DNA from: a virus | Length of the DNA stretch: 24,698 nucleotides | IMG/VR virus record: IMGVR_UViG_3300025543_000202 | Coordinates: 1-24,698 of that record | Direction: 5' to 3' (one strand) | Part shown: piece by piece, positions 6,778 through 12,713 of the stretch | Layout of the letters: every line of letters starts with the position of its first letter | Numbering within the stretch: the first letter of the stretch is position 1 | Program-made: the position numbers and the translations under genes | The notes under the pieces: generated by a model | Told to the model about the DNA's origin: nothing | Databases searched by the model: none | Seen by the model: only the letters and a program-made list of their open reading frames with translations

Positions 6778-6989
6778 AATTTGATAACGAAGACAGAATT
6801 GATTGGCAGAAATTTAGATTGGGAAATGGACAGCACATATCAGCTATCGAATTTGAATTGGTTTGCCAACTCCACGCAAAGTATTACAAACATACATTTT
6901 ACAAACCCTGCACCTGCTCCCCTAAAGTTATAAAAAGATGGATAAAAGATTTGAACATCATTTGGGATAATGGGGATAAAAAAGATTAA
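6771..6989 (+). CDS. Phage protein with CTCSPKVIKRW motif, 72 aa
   Basis: It overlaps the previous gene by 7 bases. It is a soluble 72-aa protein with a helix rich in aromatic residues (FELVCQLHAKYYKHTFYKPC) followed by CTCSPKVIKRWIKDLN, which looks like half of a zinc knuckle plus a DNA-contacting helix. It commonly travels with the upstream CNCDKR protein in similar phages as far as I recall. Function unknown. Confidence 0.6.
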   Translation: MVKFDNEDRIDWQKFRLGNGQHISAIEFELVCQLHAKYYKHTFYKPCTCSPKVIKRWIKDLNIIWDNGDKKD

Positions 6990-7392
6990 CAAGTGGGAAA
7001 AGGCTGTGGTCTTTCTGCTGAACTTAGATGGTTGGGATTTAAAACATACAGGTGAAGGATTTACAATTTATGATGCTATTGGTAAAACACCAAAAGGAAT
7101 TGACTGCGTTATTGAAATGAAATTCAGGAATAAGCATTATGATGAAAAAATGCTTGAAAAAGATAAGTATGATGCCTTAATGGCATTAGATGAAAAGGTT
7201 ATAAAACTATACTTTGTTAATGACCCAAAGGGAAACTTCTTGTATTGGCTTAATACAATAGAGTTACCTGCACCTGTGAAAAAATATTGTCCTGATACTA
7301 CTATGTGGACAAAAAAAAGACTTCTAAAAGATGTTTATTTACTAACTGAAAATCAGGCTAGTATTATAAATATTAATATTTCTGAAAAATAA
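6970..7392 (+). CDS. Second PD-(D/E)XK-like nuclease, 140 aa
   Basis: The residues fit a restriction-endonuclease fold: a helix at 8-20, then GFTIYDAIGKTPKGIDCVIE followed by MKFR, giving D35 or D45 and the E49-M-K51 core, then a helix (HYDEKMLEKDKYDALMAL) and two strands. The ATG at 6970 overlaps the previous gene by 20 bases; the next in-frame ATG would remove the core, so this start is preferred. It resembles VRR or Hjc-type single-domain nucleases in layout but not clearly in sequence. The promoter cassette at 7393 begins right after its stop. Confidence 0.6.
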   Translation: MGIKKINKWEKAVVFLLNLDGWDLKHTGEGFTIYDAIGKTPKGIDCVIEMKFRNKHYDEKMLEKDKYDALMALDEKVIKLYFVNDPKGNFLYWLNTIELPAPVKKYCPDTTMWTKKRLLKDVYLLTENQASIININISEK

Positions 7393-7464
7393 GTTATTAA
7401 ATTTATTGTTTATAAGATTATTATTTATATATTTGTGTATAATTAATAATTAAAACAGAACATT
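7393..7464 (+). promoter_or_regulatory. Promoter-leader cassette, copy 2
   Basis: It shows the upstream block TTATTAAATTT, a TTG -33 box at 7406-7408, exactly 19 nt of spacer, a TATATTTG -7 box at 7428-7435, and the leader AAAACAGAACATT directly before ATG 7465. The spacing matches the Bacteroidota primary sigma consensus, so this is the most convincing promoter of the window. It closely resembles the copy at 14215. Confidence 0.8.
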
Positions 7465-7758
7465 ATGAAAGCAATTAAATTAACACAAGAACAGTTTCAA
7501 AGAAGTTTAAAAGCAAAGGTAGACCACGTTTGGGTTTACAATAAAAACATTAATGATAAAAAAATACACAGAAATGGGATTTCTTTAAATAGGTATAATG
7601 GTAAGCCACAATTTTGTATAATTTTAGATGATGAGAATAATATACAAGACCACGAATTACAGCAGATATTTGGAAAAGGTTGTTTTATTAATGGAGGGGT
7701 ATCCCCTGATGATAAGGAGCAAATGATTTACGATAGTTATTACATTAAATTTAACTAA
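7465..7758 (+). CDS. Early phage protein, 97 aa, unknown
   Basis: First gene behind a strong promoter, with the AAAACAGAACATT leader. The protein starts MKAIKLTQEQFQRSLKAKVD, then has alternating strands (HVWVYNKN, FCIILDDENN) and ends in DSYYIKFN. No family is recognised. A position right behind a strong early promoter is typical of host-takeover or anti-defence proteins, but that is only a suggestion. Confidence 0.7.
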   Translation: MKAIKLTQEQFQRSLKAKVDHVWVYNKNINDKKIHRNGISLNRYNGKPQFCIILDDENNIQDHELQQIFGKGCFINGGVSPDDKEQMIYDSYYIKFN

Positions 7759-7777
7759 CAATAGTAACAAAAACAAA

Positions 7778-7793
7778 GGGGTGTAAAAACCCC
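7778..7793 (+). promoter_or_regulatory. Short GC hairpin between two early genes
   Basis: GGGGT (7778-7782) pairs with ACCCC (7789-7793) around a GTAAAA loop, standing out in an AT-rich region. There is no T run on either side, so it is not an intrinsic terminator on either strand. It may stabilise the 3' end of the first cistron or space translation of the next gene at 7809. Confidence 0.45.
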
Positions 7794-7808
7794 ATTAAAA
7801 CAAACAAG

Positions 7809-7994
7809 ATGGCAACAGAACAAAAATCAGAATTATCAAAAGCATATGACAGGCTAAGGGCTTTAAACCTAGAAACAAATGCAGACCAATTCATTGAATT
7901 AAATAATATCCTTTGTGATTTAGCAACTAAGGAATTTAAAAAAGGTTTAGATGAAGGTCTTGAAATATCAAAAAAAGTTTACATAAATAATTAA
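7809..7994 (+). CDS. Small helical phage protein, 61 aa
   Basis: MATEQKSELSKAYDRLRALN followed by a second amphipathic helix and a third one (FKKGLDEGLEISKKVYINN). Entirely helical by appearance and soluble. The start follows an A-rich leader (ACAAACAAG). No function recognised. Confidence 0.6.
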   Translation: MATEQKSELSKAYDRLRALNLETNADQFIELNNILCDLATKEFKKGLDEGLEISKKVYINN

Positions 7995-8011
7995 TCTTAA
8001 AAACAGAACAG

Positions 8012-8194
8012 ATGTATCAATTATCAAAGTACAAGCAGAATTTAACTATCAAAGGAAATCAGGTATGGAGTTATACAACTCACGTTGCAACCATAGCAGA
8101 AGATAAATTATACCAATTAGGGTATTGGTCTATGACAACTCAGAAGCATATCAATTATGTAGCAAGTGAATTGGATTTAACTTTAATCAAATAA
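8012..8194 (+). CDS. Phage protein with SYTTHVATI...LGYWSMTT motif, 60 aa
   Basis: It stands behind the AAAACAGAACAG leader. The core 'SYTTHVA.I....L..LGYWS.TT.KHINYVA..L' recurs in phages of Bacteroidota and beyond. I associate it with a domain of unknown function (possibly DUF8033), with low certainty. The protein is a small alpha/beta domain without metal ligands. It is part of the early small-gene cluster. Confidence 0.65.
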   Translation: MYQLSKYKQNLTIKGNQVWSYTTHVATIAEDKLYQLGYWSMTTQKHINYVASELDLTLIK

Positions 8195-8195
8195 G

Positions 8196-8390
8196 ATGGC
8201 ATATTATACAAAAGAAATGGGTGGCACATTATTGATAGTCACCCAAGACCAAAGGAGTTATGAAGTTAGTAGAACTTACCATAGTTCAGATTTATCTATA
8301 ACACCTGACAAGGGTGTTCCTGCAGCAAGTTCAACTGAAGAATTTGATTTTATAAAAATGTATAAATTAAGTAATTGTTGGTCAGTATGA
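8196..8390 (+). CDS. Small phage protein, 64 aa, unknown
   Basis: ATG 8196 is two bases after the previous stop and the end overlaps the ATG of the next gene (ATGA). MAYYTKEMGGTLLIVTQDQR then strands and an acidic middle. No family recognised; support comes from tight packing in the cluster. Confidence 0.55.
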   Translation: MAYYTKEMGGTLLIVTQDQRSYEVSRTYHSSDLSITPDKGVPAASSTEEFDFIKMYKLSNCWSV

Positions 8391-8539
8391 GGGTAAATGA
8401 AGCAGCTTGGAATGACCTTAAAACGTTAATAGAGCATCACACAGACAATGATAGTAATATCACAAACATAACTATCAATTATCAGGTTAAAGAAGTTAAA
8501 GAAAATAAAAACTATTTACATTTAAATGTTAAATTATGA
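8387..8539 (+). CDS. Small phage protein, 50 aa, unknown
   Basis: Starts MRVNEAAWNDLKTLIEHHTD, then a Thr/Asn-rich strand and a basic end. It overlaps both neighbours by four bases (ATGA at each end), which is strong evidence that it is translated. No function recognised. Confidence 0.55.
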   Translation: MRVNEAAWNDLKTLIEHHTDNDSNITNITINYQVKEVKENKNYLHLNVKL

Positions 8540-8754
8540 GCAAAGAAAAAACTACATACATTCACGAAACTAATCATCTTTATTGCCAAGACGGAGAATT
8601 GCATATCGGATATGGAAAAGATAATTGGATAGTGTTTAATACAGACCAATTGTATAAAGATTTACCTTTTATAATAAACCAAGTTGTAAAGGAAAATAAA
8701 AAGATGCAGGAAATGTACTTAAAATCAATCAAAGAATCATTGGAGGAATTATGA
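8536..8754 (+). CDS. Small phage protein, 72 aa, unknown
   Basis: Begins MSKEKTTYIHETNHLYCQDG, with an aromatic beta part (HIGYGKDNWIVF) followed by two helices ending in SIKESLEEL. The coupling with both neighbours is by ATGA overlaps. Function unknown. Confidence 0.6.
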   Translation: MSKEKTTYIHETNHLYCQDGELHIGYGKDNWIVFNTDQLYKDLPFIINQVVKENKKMQEMYLKSIKESLEEL

Positions 8755-8930
8755 AAATAAAACAACTTGCAATTTATTGTTTAGATAGTATTTTAAATTA
8801 TCCATCTATTGAAATAGAAATAAAAGAATTTTATCTATTAGCAATAAGTGAAATTAAAGAAGGTGGTTCAGAAGTACACGAATGTGAAGCGTGTTATATG
8901 TCAATAGAAGGTTTAATACAAGACTTATGA
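8751..8930 (+). CDS. Small phage protein, 59 aa, unknown
   Basis: MKIKQLAIYCLDSILNYPSI, then an acidic helix and a CEAC pair (ECEACYMSIEG). The stop overlaps the ATG of the exonuclease gene (ATGA). The cysteine pair may bind metal, but no family is recognised. Confidence 0.55.
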   Translation: MKIKQLAIYCLDSILNYPSIEIEIKEFYLLAISEIKEGGSEVHECEACYMSIEGLIQDL

Positions 8931-9640
8931 TTTTATTAGTAGATGCAGACAGCTTAATTTTTGCAAGTTGTTACAAGAAACGAGAACATCCTGAAGATGA
9001 TAAATACTATACAGATATAGCTGATGCTAGAAATAAGTTTGACCAACAGTTTATGGCTATTGTAAACAAGTTGGAAGATATGTACAGCATTGATAGGGTA
9101 GTTACATTTAGTGGTTCAAAAGGTAACTTTAGAAAGCTAATTACAGGTAAGTATAAAGCCAATAGGAAAAAAGCAGAATTACCACCATTATTAAATGATA
9201 TGCACCAATTTGTAAAAGACCAATACGATTCAGTTTATGGTTATGGAATTGAAACAGATGATATGGTTGCAAGATATTGGTTTAATCTAAGCAGAGAAGT
9301 TGGAAGGGATGAAGTTATGATTGTATCAATAGACAAGGACTATAAGCAGTTTCCTTGCCTTATGTATAATTATCATTATAAGCACCAAGAAATACTTGAC
9401 ATATCAGAAGACCAAGCAATGTATAATTTCTATGAGCAAATGATTATGGGTGATACTGCTGACAATGTAAACTACTTTAAAGGAAAAGGTAAAAGGTTTG
9501 CAGAAAAGTACTTTGCAGAATGCACAACGAAATACCAATATACTAGAAAGCTGTATGAATTATTTAAACAAGAATACAGGGGAAAAGCAAGACAGAAATA
9601 TGCTGAATGCTACCACCTTTTAAAACTAAGAACAGAATGA
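8927..9640 (+). CDS. FEN/PIN-type 5'-3' exonuclease
   Basis: I start at ATG 8927, which overlaps the preceding TGA; an upstream GTG would only add unrelated residues. The 237-aa protein follows the 5'-3' exonuclease layout: VDAD (D6, D8), the basic helical gateway YKANRKK (76-82), ETDDMVA (E109, D111, D112), SIDKD (D136, D138) and GDTADNV (D176, D179). These acids bind the two metal ions. It should remove RNA primers or resect ends during replication and feed the annealing protein. It ends in a 4-base overlap with the DUF3310 gene. Confidence 0.85.
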   Translation: MILLVDADSLIFASCYKKREHPEDDKYYTDIADARNKFDQQFMAIVNKLEDMYSIDRVVTFSGSKGNFRKLITGKYKANRKKAELPPLLNDMHQFVKDQYDSVYGYGIETDDMVARYWFNLSREVGRDEVMIVSIDKDYKQFPCLMYNYHYKHQEILDISEDQAMYNFYEQMIMGDTADNVNYFKGKGKRFAEKYFAECTTKYQYTRKLYELFKQEYRGKARQKYAECYHLLKLRTE

Positions 9641-9840
9641 AAGCAACACAAATCCATTACGATAACGGAAAAGATTATGATGTTATTGATGTAATTAATG
9701 ATTACGAATTAAACTTTAGCAGAGGTAACGTATTAAAATATATTATCAGAGCAGGAAAAAAGACTGATGAATTAGGTGACTTATTAAAAGCACAGGATTA
9801 TCTAGAACGAGAAATAGAACTTTTAAGAAACAAATTATGA
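9637..9840 (+). CDS. DUF3310 protein, 67 aa
   Basis: Start set at ATG 9637, overlapping the exonuclease stop, not at the earlier ATG inside that gene. HYDNGKDYDVIDVINDYELN, then FSRGNVLKYIIRAGKK and DLLKAQDYLEREI, is the complete DUF3310 signature (HY..G..DVI, GN.IKY..RAG, DL.KA..YL.REI). These small proteins are frequent in phage replication clusters and have been linked to nucleotide metabolism by annotation, but the reaction is not established. Confidence 0.85.
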   Translation: MKATQIHYDNGKDYDVIDVINDYELNFSRGNVLKYIIRAGKKTDELGDLLKAQDYLEREIELLRNKL

Positions 9841-10211
9841 GACAGAAAGATTTAGAAAAAATAAGTGGAGCAATATTAACTTCATTTATCAACCTGCATT
9901 TTTTAGAAGATGCTGATAAGATTGGTTTATTCAAGCAAAAAGTAAGAAACAACGTTAGAAGGACTATAAGCGACTTAAAAGAAATAGAGGTAAATTACTA
10001 TAACAAAGTAGAAGAAGTTGATGAAAGTGACCTTGCTGATAAGCTAACGACAAATAAAATGGTTTTTTTAGAATGGCTTTTAAATAAGTTTGACTTTAAT
10101 GACTTTTGTAAGATTCAAGAAATATGTTTGGCATATGAATTAGACAAAGAAGCAATCACAGAATTATCAGATAAAGTATTAGAAAATAACGGAGCAACAT
10201 CAATAGGGTAA
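9837..10211 (+). CDS. Helical phage protein, 124 aa, unknown
   Basis: A soluble, acidic, wholly helical-looking protein (MRQKDLEKISGAILTSFINL at the start, FLEWLLNKFDFNDFCKIQEI in the middle). Start overlaps the DUF3310 stop. It precedes the DnaA-like gene by three bases, and the two may work together in replication. No family recognised. Confidence 0.6.
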   Translation: MRQKDLEKISGAILTSFINLHFLEDADKIGLFKQKVRNNVRRTISDLKEIEVNYYNKVEEVDESDLADKLTTNKMVFLEWLLNKFDFNDFCKIQEICLAYELDKEAITELSDKVLENNGATSIG

Positions 10212-10214
10212 ATT

Positions 10215-10706
10215 ATGGTATTAAAAGATATACAAAAAATAGGTAATAGTGTAAAAGAAATGTCAGGAATAGATATTTTCAAAAATACAAGAAACAGAAC
10301 ACACGTTGAGTTAAGGGCGTTAGTTTGTTTTATCCTTAGAGAAAAATTAGGAATGAGGTGGACAAACATTTCATTATACTTTGAATCAGAAGGAAAAACT
10401 ATGCATCACGCAACAGCTATTCATTCAGTTAAGATGTACCCAATTTACAGAAAGTATAATAATGATTTACAGGAATTAGAAAGGTGCTTTAATTTTAAAA
10501 GTGAATTGCAATACGATGAGATTGACAAGTTGCATTACCTGCAGGGAAAGTTTGACAACTTAGAATCTAAATACAATGCTTTAAAAAACAAAATTGAAAA
10601 CAATCCTATATTAAAAGTATTAAAAGAAATACCTGAAGATTATGTTGGTGAAGTAATTCAGACAATAGATTTAGTGAAGAAAAGTTGGGAATGGAAGAAA
10701 AAATAA
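10215..10706 (+). CDS. Protein with DnaA domain-IV-like helix-turn-helix, 163 aa
   Basis: Residues about 26-75 (RNRTHVELRALVCFILREKL, then GMRWTNISLYF, then HHATAIHSVKMY) resemble the DNA-binding domain of DnaA, with a basic helix, a 'sl.eIg..f' turn and the DHTTVLHA-like recognition helix here written MHHATAIHS. The AAA+ ATPase part of DnaA is absent. A coiled-coil C-terminus (about 100-160) follows. Such proteins may mark a phage origin or compete with host DnaA. Two copies of ATTAACGACAAA lie just downstream at 10747-10798 and are candidate binding sites, although they are not classical DnaA boxes. Confidence 0.65.
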   Translation: MVLKDIQKIGNSVKEMSGIDIFKNTRNRTHVELRALVCFILREKLGMRWTNISLYFESEGKTMHHATAIHSVKMYPIYRKYNNDLQELERCFNFKSELQYDEIDKLHYLQGKFDNLESKYNALKNKIENNPILKVLKEIPEDYVGEVIQTIDLVKKSWEWKKK

Positions 10707-10746
10707 TTACTTACAACTGAATTGTATATGATTTAGGTGTGTATAA

Positions 10747-10798
10747 ATTAACGACAAACTTTTTTGACTATCATAATCACTGAAATATTAACGACAAA
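10747..10798 (+). repeat. Pair of 12-bp direct repeats, possible origin or operator
   Basis: ATTAACGACAAA occurs at 10747-10758 and 10787-10798, 40 bp apart start to start (close to four helical turns). The 116-nt gap (10707-10822) carries no gene. Its position directly after the DnaA-like gene suggests iterons or an operator, which is inference. No typical TTATCCACA box is seen. Confidence 0.5.
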
Positions 10799-10822
10799 AA
10801 CAACTAATTAAAATAAACTAAA

Positions 10823-10918
10823 ATGATAAAAGCAATTTTTTGGATAATGGTTGCAGTAATTGTAGCAAAAGTAGGAAAGGCAATAGCTAAAAAGTTATTC
10901 CCTGAAGATTGGGAATGA
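10823..10918 (+). CDS. Membrane mini-protein, 31 aa
   Basis: MIKAIFWIMVAVIVAKVGKA then IAKKLFPEDWE: a short hydrophobic helix (3-18) followed by a basic and an acidic tail. Preceded by an AT-rich leader (AAATAAACTAAA). Very short, so coding status is only moderately supported. Confidence 0.4.
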   Translation: MIKAIFWIMVAVIVAKVGKAIAKKLFPEDWE

Positions 10919-10933
10919 AAGATTTAGGTTTTA

Positions 10934-10946
10934 TTACGTTATAATA
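10934..10946 (+). promoter_or_regulatory. ACGTTATA leader motif, copy a
   Basis: TTACGTTATAATA stands 12 bases before the ATG at 10959. The same core ACGTTATA is found before 14798 and 22054, with a variant before 22860. It may be a promoter -10 class or a translation leader; this copy is less similar outside the core. Confidence 0.35.
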
Positions 10947-10958
10947 GAAACATTTACA

Positions 10959-11132
10959 ATGGAATTATTACGTTATGAAATTAAAGCAGGGTTTTTTAAA
11001 GGGGTTTTGTTTGGTATCAGGCATTACCCTTTTGAAGATGAAGAAACATTTGAAGAAGATATAGTTTTATACTTTGGATTATTTCAGTTAATAATTACAA
11101 GAATTTATAGAAAAAACAAATATGACTTATAA
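10959..11132 (+). CDS. Small phage protein, 57 aa, unknown
   Basis: MELLRYEIKAGFFKGVLFGI, then an acidic part (FEDEETFEEDIVLYF) and a basic end (IYRKNKYDL). It overlaps the next gene by 11 bases. 'Y.IK.GFF.G...GIR.Y' reads like a short recurring phage motif, but no function is known. Confidence 0.5.
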   Translation: MELLRYEIKAGFFKGVLFGIRHYPFEDEETFEEDIVLYFGLFQLIITRIYRKNKYDL

Positions 11133-11304
11133 AGAAAAATGTAAATTACATAAAAAATTGTATTTAAATCCTAAATCATCTTGCTATGACCCTTTTCGAC
11201 CATACCCATTAAAAAAATCAGAGATAAAAAAACAACAAAATTTTGATGAATCGATGCAAATTATGCGTTGTGAATATGGGGGTAATTCTTATGATGAAGA
11301 TTAA
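11122..11304 (+). CDS. Small basic phage protein, 60 aa, unknown
   Basis: MTYKEKCKLHKKLYLNPKSS, with two further cysteines (SCYDPF, MRCEY) and a basic middle. Soluble, perhaps metal-binding. Its position just ahead of the ParB-mom pair raises the possibility of a regulator of mom (phage Mu uses a small Cys-rich protein, Com), but no Com-like pattern is evident. Confidence 0.5.
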   Translation: MTYKEKCKLHKKLYLNPKSSCYDPFRPYPLKKSEIKKQQNFDESMQIMRCEYGGNSYDED

Positions 11305-11350
11305 TAATACAGAAAATAATTTTTTTGTAACTTGCTAAAAAATATAAACA

Positions 11351-11956
11351 ATGATTAAAGCTAAAATAGAAAAGGTAAGCATTTCTTCAATAACAGAAAA
11401 TGCTGCAAATCCTAGGACAATCAACAAGCATAAGTTTCAAAAACTTGTTAATAGTGTAAATGAATTTCCTGAGATGCTATCACTTAGACCAATCATAGTC
11501 AATAAGGACAATGTTATCTTAGGTGGTAATATGCGTTACAAGGCTTGTAAGGAACTTGGACTAAAAGAAGTCTATATTATACAGGCAGCAGATTTAGATG
11601 ATAAACAAGCACAGGAATTCATCGTTAAAGACAATGTAGGTTTTGGTGAATGGGATTGGGATGTTTTAGCTAATGAATGGAAAAGCACAGACCTTGAGGA
11701 ATGGGGATTAGATGCTTGGCAGAATATGGATGATATAGAAACAAGCGATGATTTTAGTTTACCTGACGGAGACAAAGAACCTTTTCAGCAACAAACTTAC
11801 ACTTTAGCAGATGCACAGGCAGAGCAAATAAAAAACGCAATAGCAGATGTAAAAAAAACAGAGGAGTATAAATACATTGAAACCTTTGGAAATGAAAACT
11901 CAAATGGTAACGCACTTTATTTAATTATATCACAATGGGCAGAGCAAAGGAAATAA
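11351..11956 (+). CDS. ParB/Srx-fold nuclease-like protein
   Basis: The N-terminal 95 residues form a ParB-like domain: VSISSITENAANPRTIN (9-25), RPIIVNKDNVILGGNMRYKA (46-65, the GG..R..A box) and a following helix. The remainder (about 100-201) is acidic and helical. In phages such proteins often sit next to DNA methyltransferases and TerS, where the ParB domain binds a nucleotide or DNA; here the next gene is a Mom-family modifier instead. The genes overlap by 22 bases. A role as targeting or regulatory partner of the modification enzyme is an inference from this coupling. Confidence 0.8.
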   Translation: MIKAKIEKVSISSITENAANPRTINKHKFQKLVNSVNEFPEMLSLRPIIVNKDNVILGGNMRYKACKELGLKEVYIIQAADLDDKQAQEFIVKDNVGFGEWDWDVLANEWKSTDLEEWGLDAWQNMDDIETSDDFSLPDGDKEPFQQQTYTLADAQAEQIKNAIADVKKTEEYKYIETFGNENSNGNALYLIISQWAEQRK

Positions 11957-12603
11957 TAGTAAAAGTCATCCCTAGCAAAATAGCAAATGAGTTTGTAAAG
12001 AAAAATCACTATTCAGGAAAGGTTGTTAATATGAGTAATTTGCATTTTGGTTGTTTTTTAGATAATACACTTCACGGAGTTATGAGTTATGGGTCACCTA
12101 TGGATAAAAGAAATGTTTTAGGATTAGTTGATACAGGAATAAAAGATTTAAATAAAAAGTGGAATGAAATGCTAGAGTTAAACAGAATGGCTTTTGATGA
12201 TTATCTTCCTAAGTATTCTGAAAGTAGATGTATCGCTATTAGCATAAGATTAATTAAAAAAAATGCACCTCAAATAAAATGGATATTAAGTTATTCAGAT
12301 GCAACTCAATGTGGAGACGGAACGATATACAGAGCAAGTGGATTTAAATTAACACAAATAAATAAAAATGGTACAATTTATAAACTAGCATCAGGAGAGA
12401 TAGTGGCTAAACGTGGAGATAGTAAATACGACTTTAATGGAGCAAAAGCATTAAAAGGTTTTCAAAATAGATACATTTATTTAATTAACAAGTCTTCAAA
12501 AATAACTTGTCCTATTTTAAATTTTAAAGAAATAGACAAACAAGGTGCAGGAATGTATAAGGGTGAAAAAATATCCCTACAAGAACGCAGGGATATTAAT
12601 TAG
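11935..12603 (+). CDS. mom: Mom-family DNA adenine hypermodification enzyme (GNAT fold)
   Basis: A 222-aa protein with the conserved blocks of phage Mu Mom relatives: KNHYSG (23-28), SNLHFGCFLDNTLHGVMSYG (34-53) with PMDKR, ELNRMAF (81-87), SESR (95-98) and SYSDATQCGDGTIYRASGF (119-137). Mu Mom converts adenine to N6-carbamoylmethyl-adenine, protecting phage DNA against restriction. Mom belongs to the GNAT superfamily and its small-molecule donor has been unclear. The gene lies between the ParB-like gene and terS. Its 3' end contains a minus-strand terminator hairpin serving the tRNA-like gene behind it. The family call is strong, the exact modification is inferred. Confidence 0.85.
   Translation: MGRAKEIIVKVIPSKIANEFVKKNHYSGKVVNMSNLHFGCFLDNTLHGVMSYGSPMDKRNVLGLVDTGIKDLNKKWNEMLELNRMAFDDYLPKYSESRCIAISIRLIKKNAPQIKWILSYSDATQCGDGTIYRASGFKLTQINKNGTIYKLASGEIVAKRGDSKYDFNGAKALKGFQNRYIYLINKSSKITCPILNFKEIDKQGAGMYKGEKISLQERRDIN
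12565..12597 (-). terminator. Minus-strand rho-independent terminator inside the mom 3' end
   Basis: On the minus strand AATATCCCT (12597-12589) pairs perfectly with AGGGATATT (12578-12570) around a 10-base loop, and the T run continues to 12566. On the + strand the hairpin is followed by AATTAGAG and cannot terminate. It begins 6 bases after the 3' end of the tRNA-like element, which gives that element its own transcript end. Confidence 0.7.
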
Positions 12604-12673
12604 AGCGATGGGGTCAATTTGAATGCCATCTTCTAGTTGGATACTAGATGTGTTACTTTTACACTACCATCGC
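12604..12673 (-). tRNA. Atypical tRNA-Gly(UCC)-like RNA
   Basis: Read on the minus strand from 12673: acceptor GCGATGG pairs with CCATCGC (7 perfect pairs), T8 A9, D-arm GTGT-AAAAGTA-ACAC, A26, anticodon arm TCTAG-TATCCAA-CTAGA (5 perfect pairs, 7-base loop), short variable region, T-arm with loop TTCAAAT and an imperfect stem (4 pairs plus a bulged A), and discriminator U73. G1-C72, C2-G71, G3-C70, U73 and C35 C36 are the glycine identity elements; the anticodon by position is UCC. Oddities: A at 33 instead of U, no GG in the D-loop, and CTA instead of an encoded CCA. The cloverleaf is certain as base pairing. A role in translation is doubtful; a non-translational tRNA or other structured RNA is possible. 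Confidence 0.62.
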
Positions 12674-12713
12674 ATTTGAGACGACAATATACAAAAAAAA
12701 TATTTAATATAAA

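Noticed and set aside
7778-7793. GGGGT/ACCCC hairpin as an intrinsic terminator
   Set aside because: No T run follows on either strand.
12604-12673. Plus-strand reading of the cloverleaf as tRNA-Ser (anticodon GGA, with U33)
   Set aside because: On the + strand position 8 is G, the T-arm loop would be TACTTTT instead of TTCRANN, there is no variable region, and no terminator follows. The minus-strand reading fits far more conserved positions.
12674-12713. Minus-strand promoter just upstream of the tRNA-like element
   Set aside because: TATATTG is present about 11 bases upstream but lacks one T of the TAnnTTTG box, and no TTG stands at the right distance; too weak to list as a feature.
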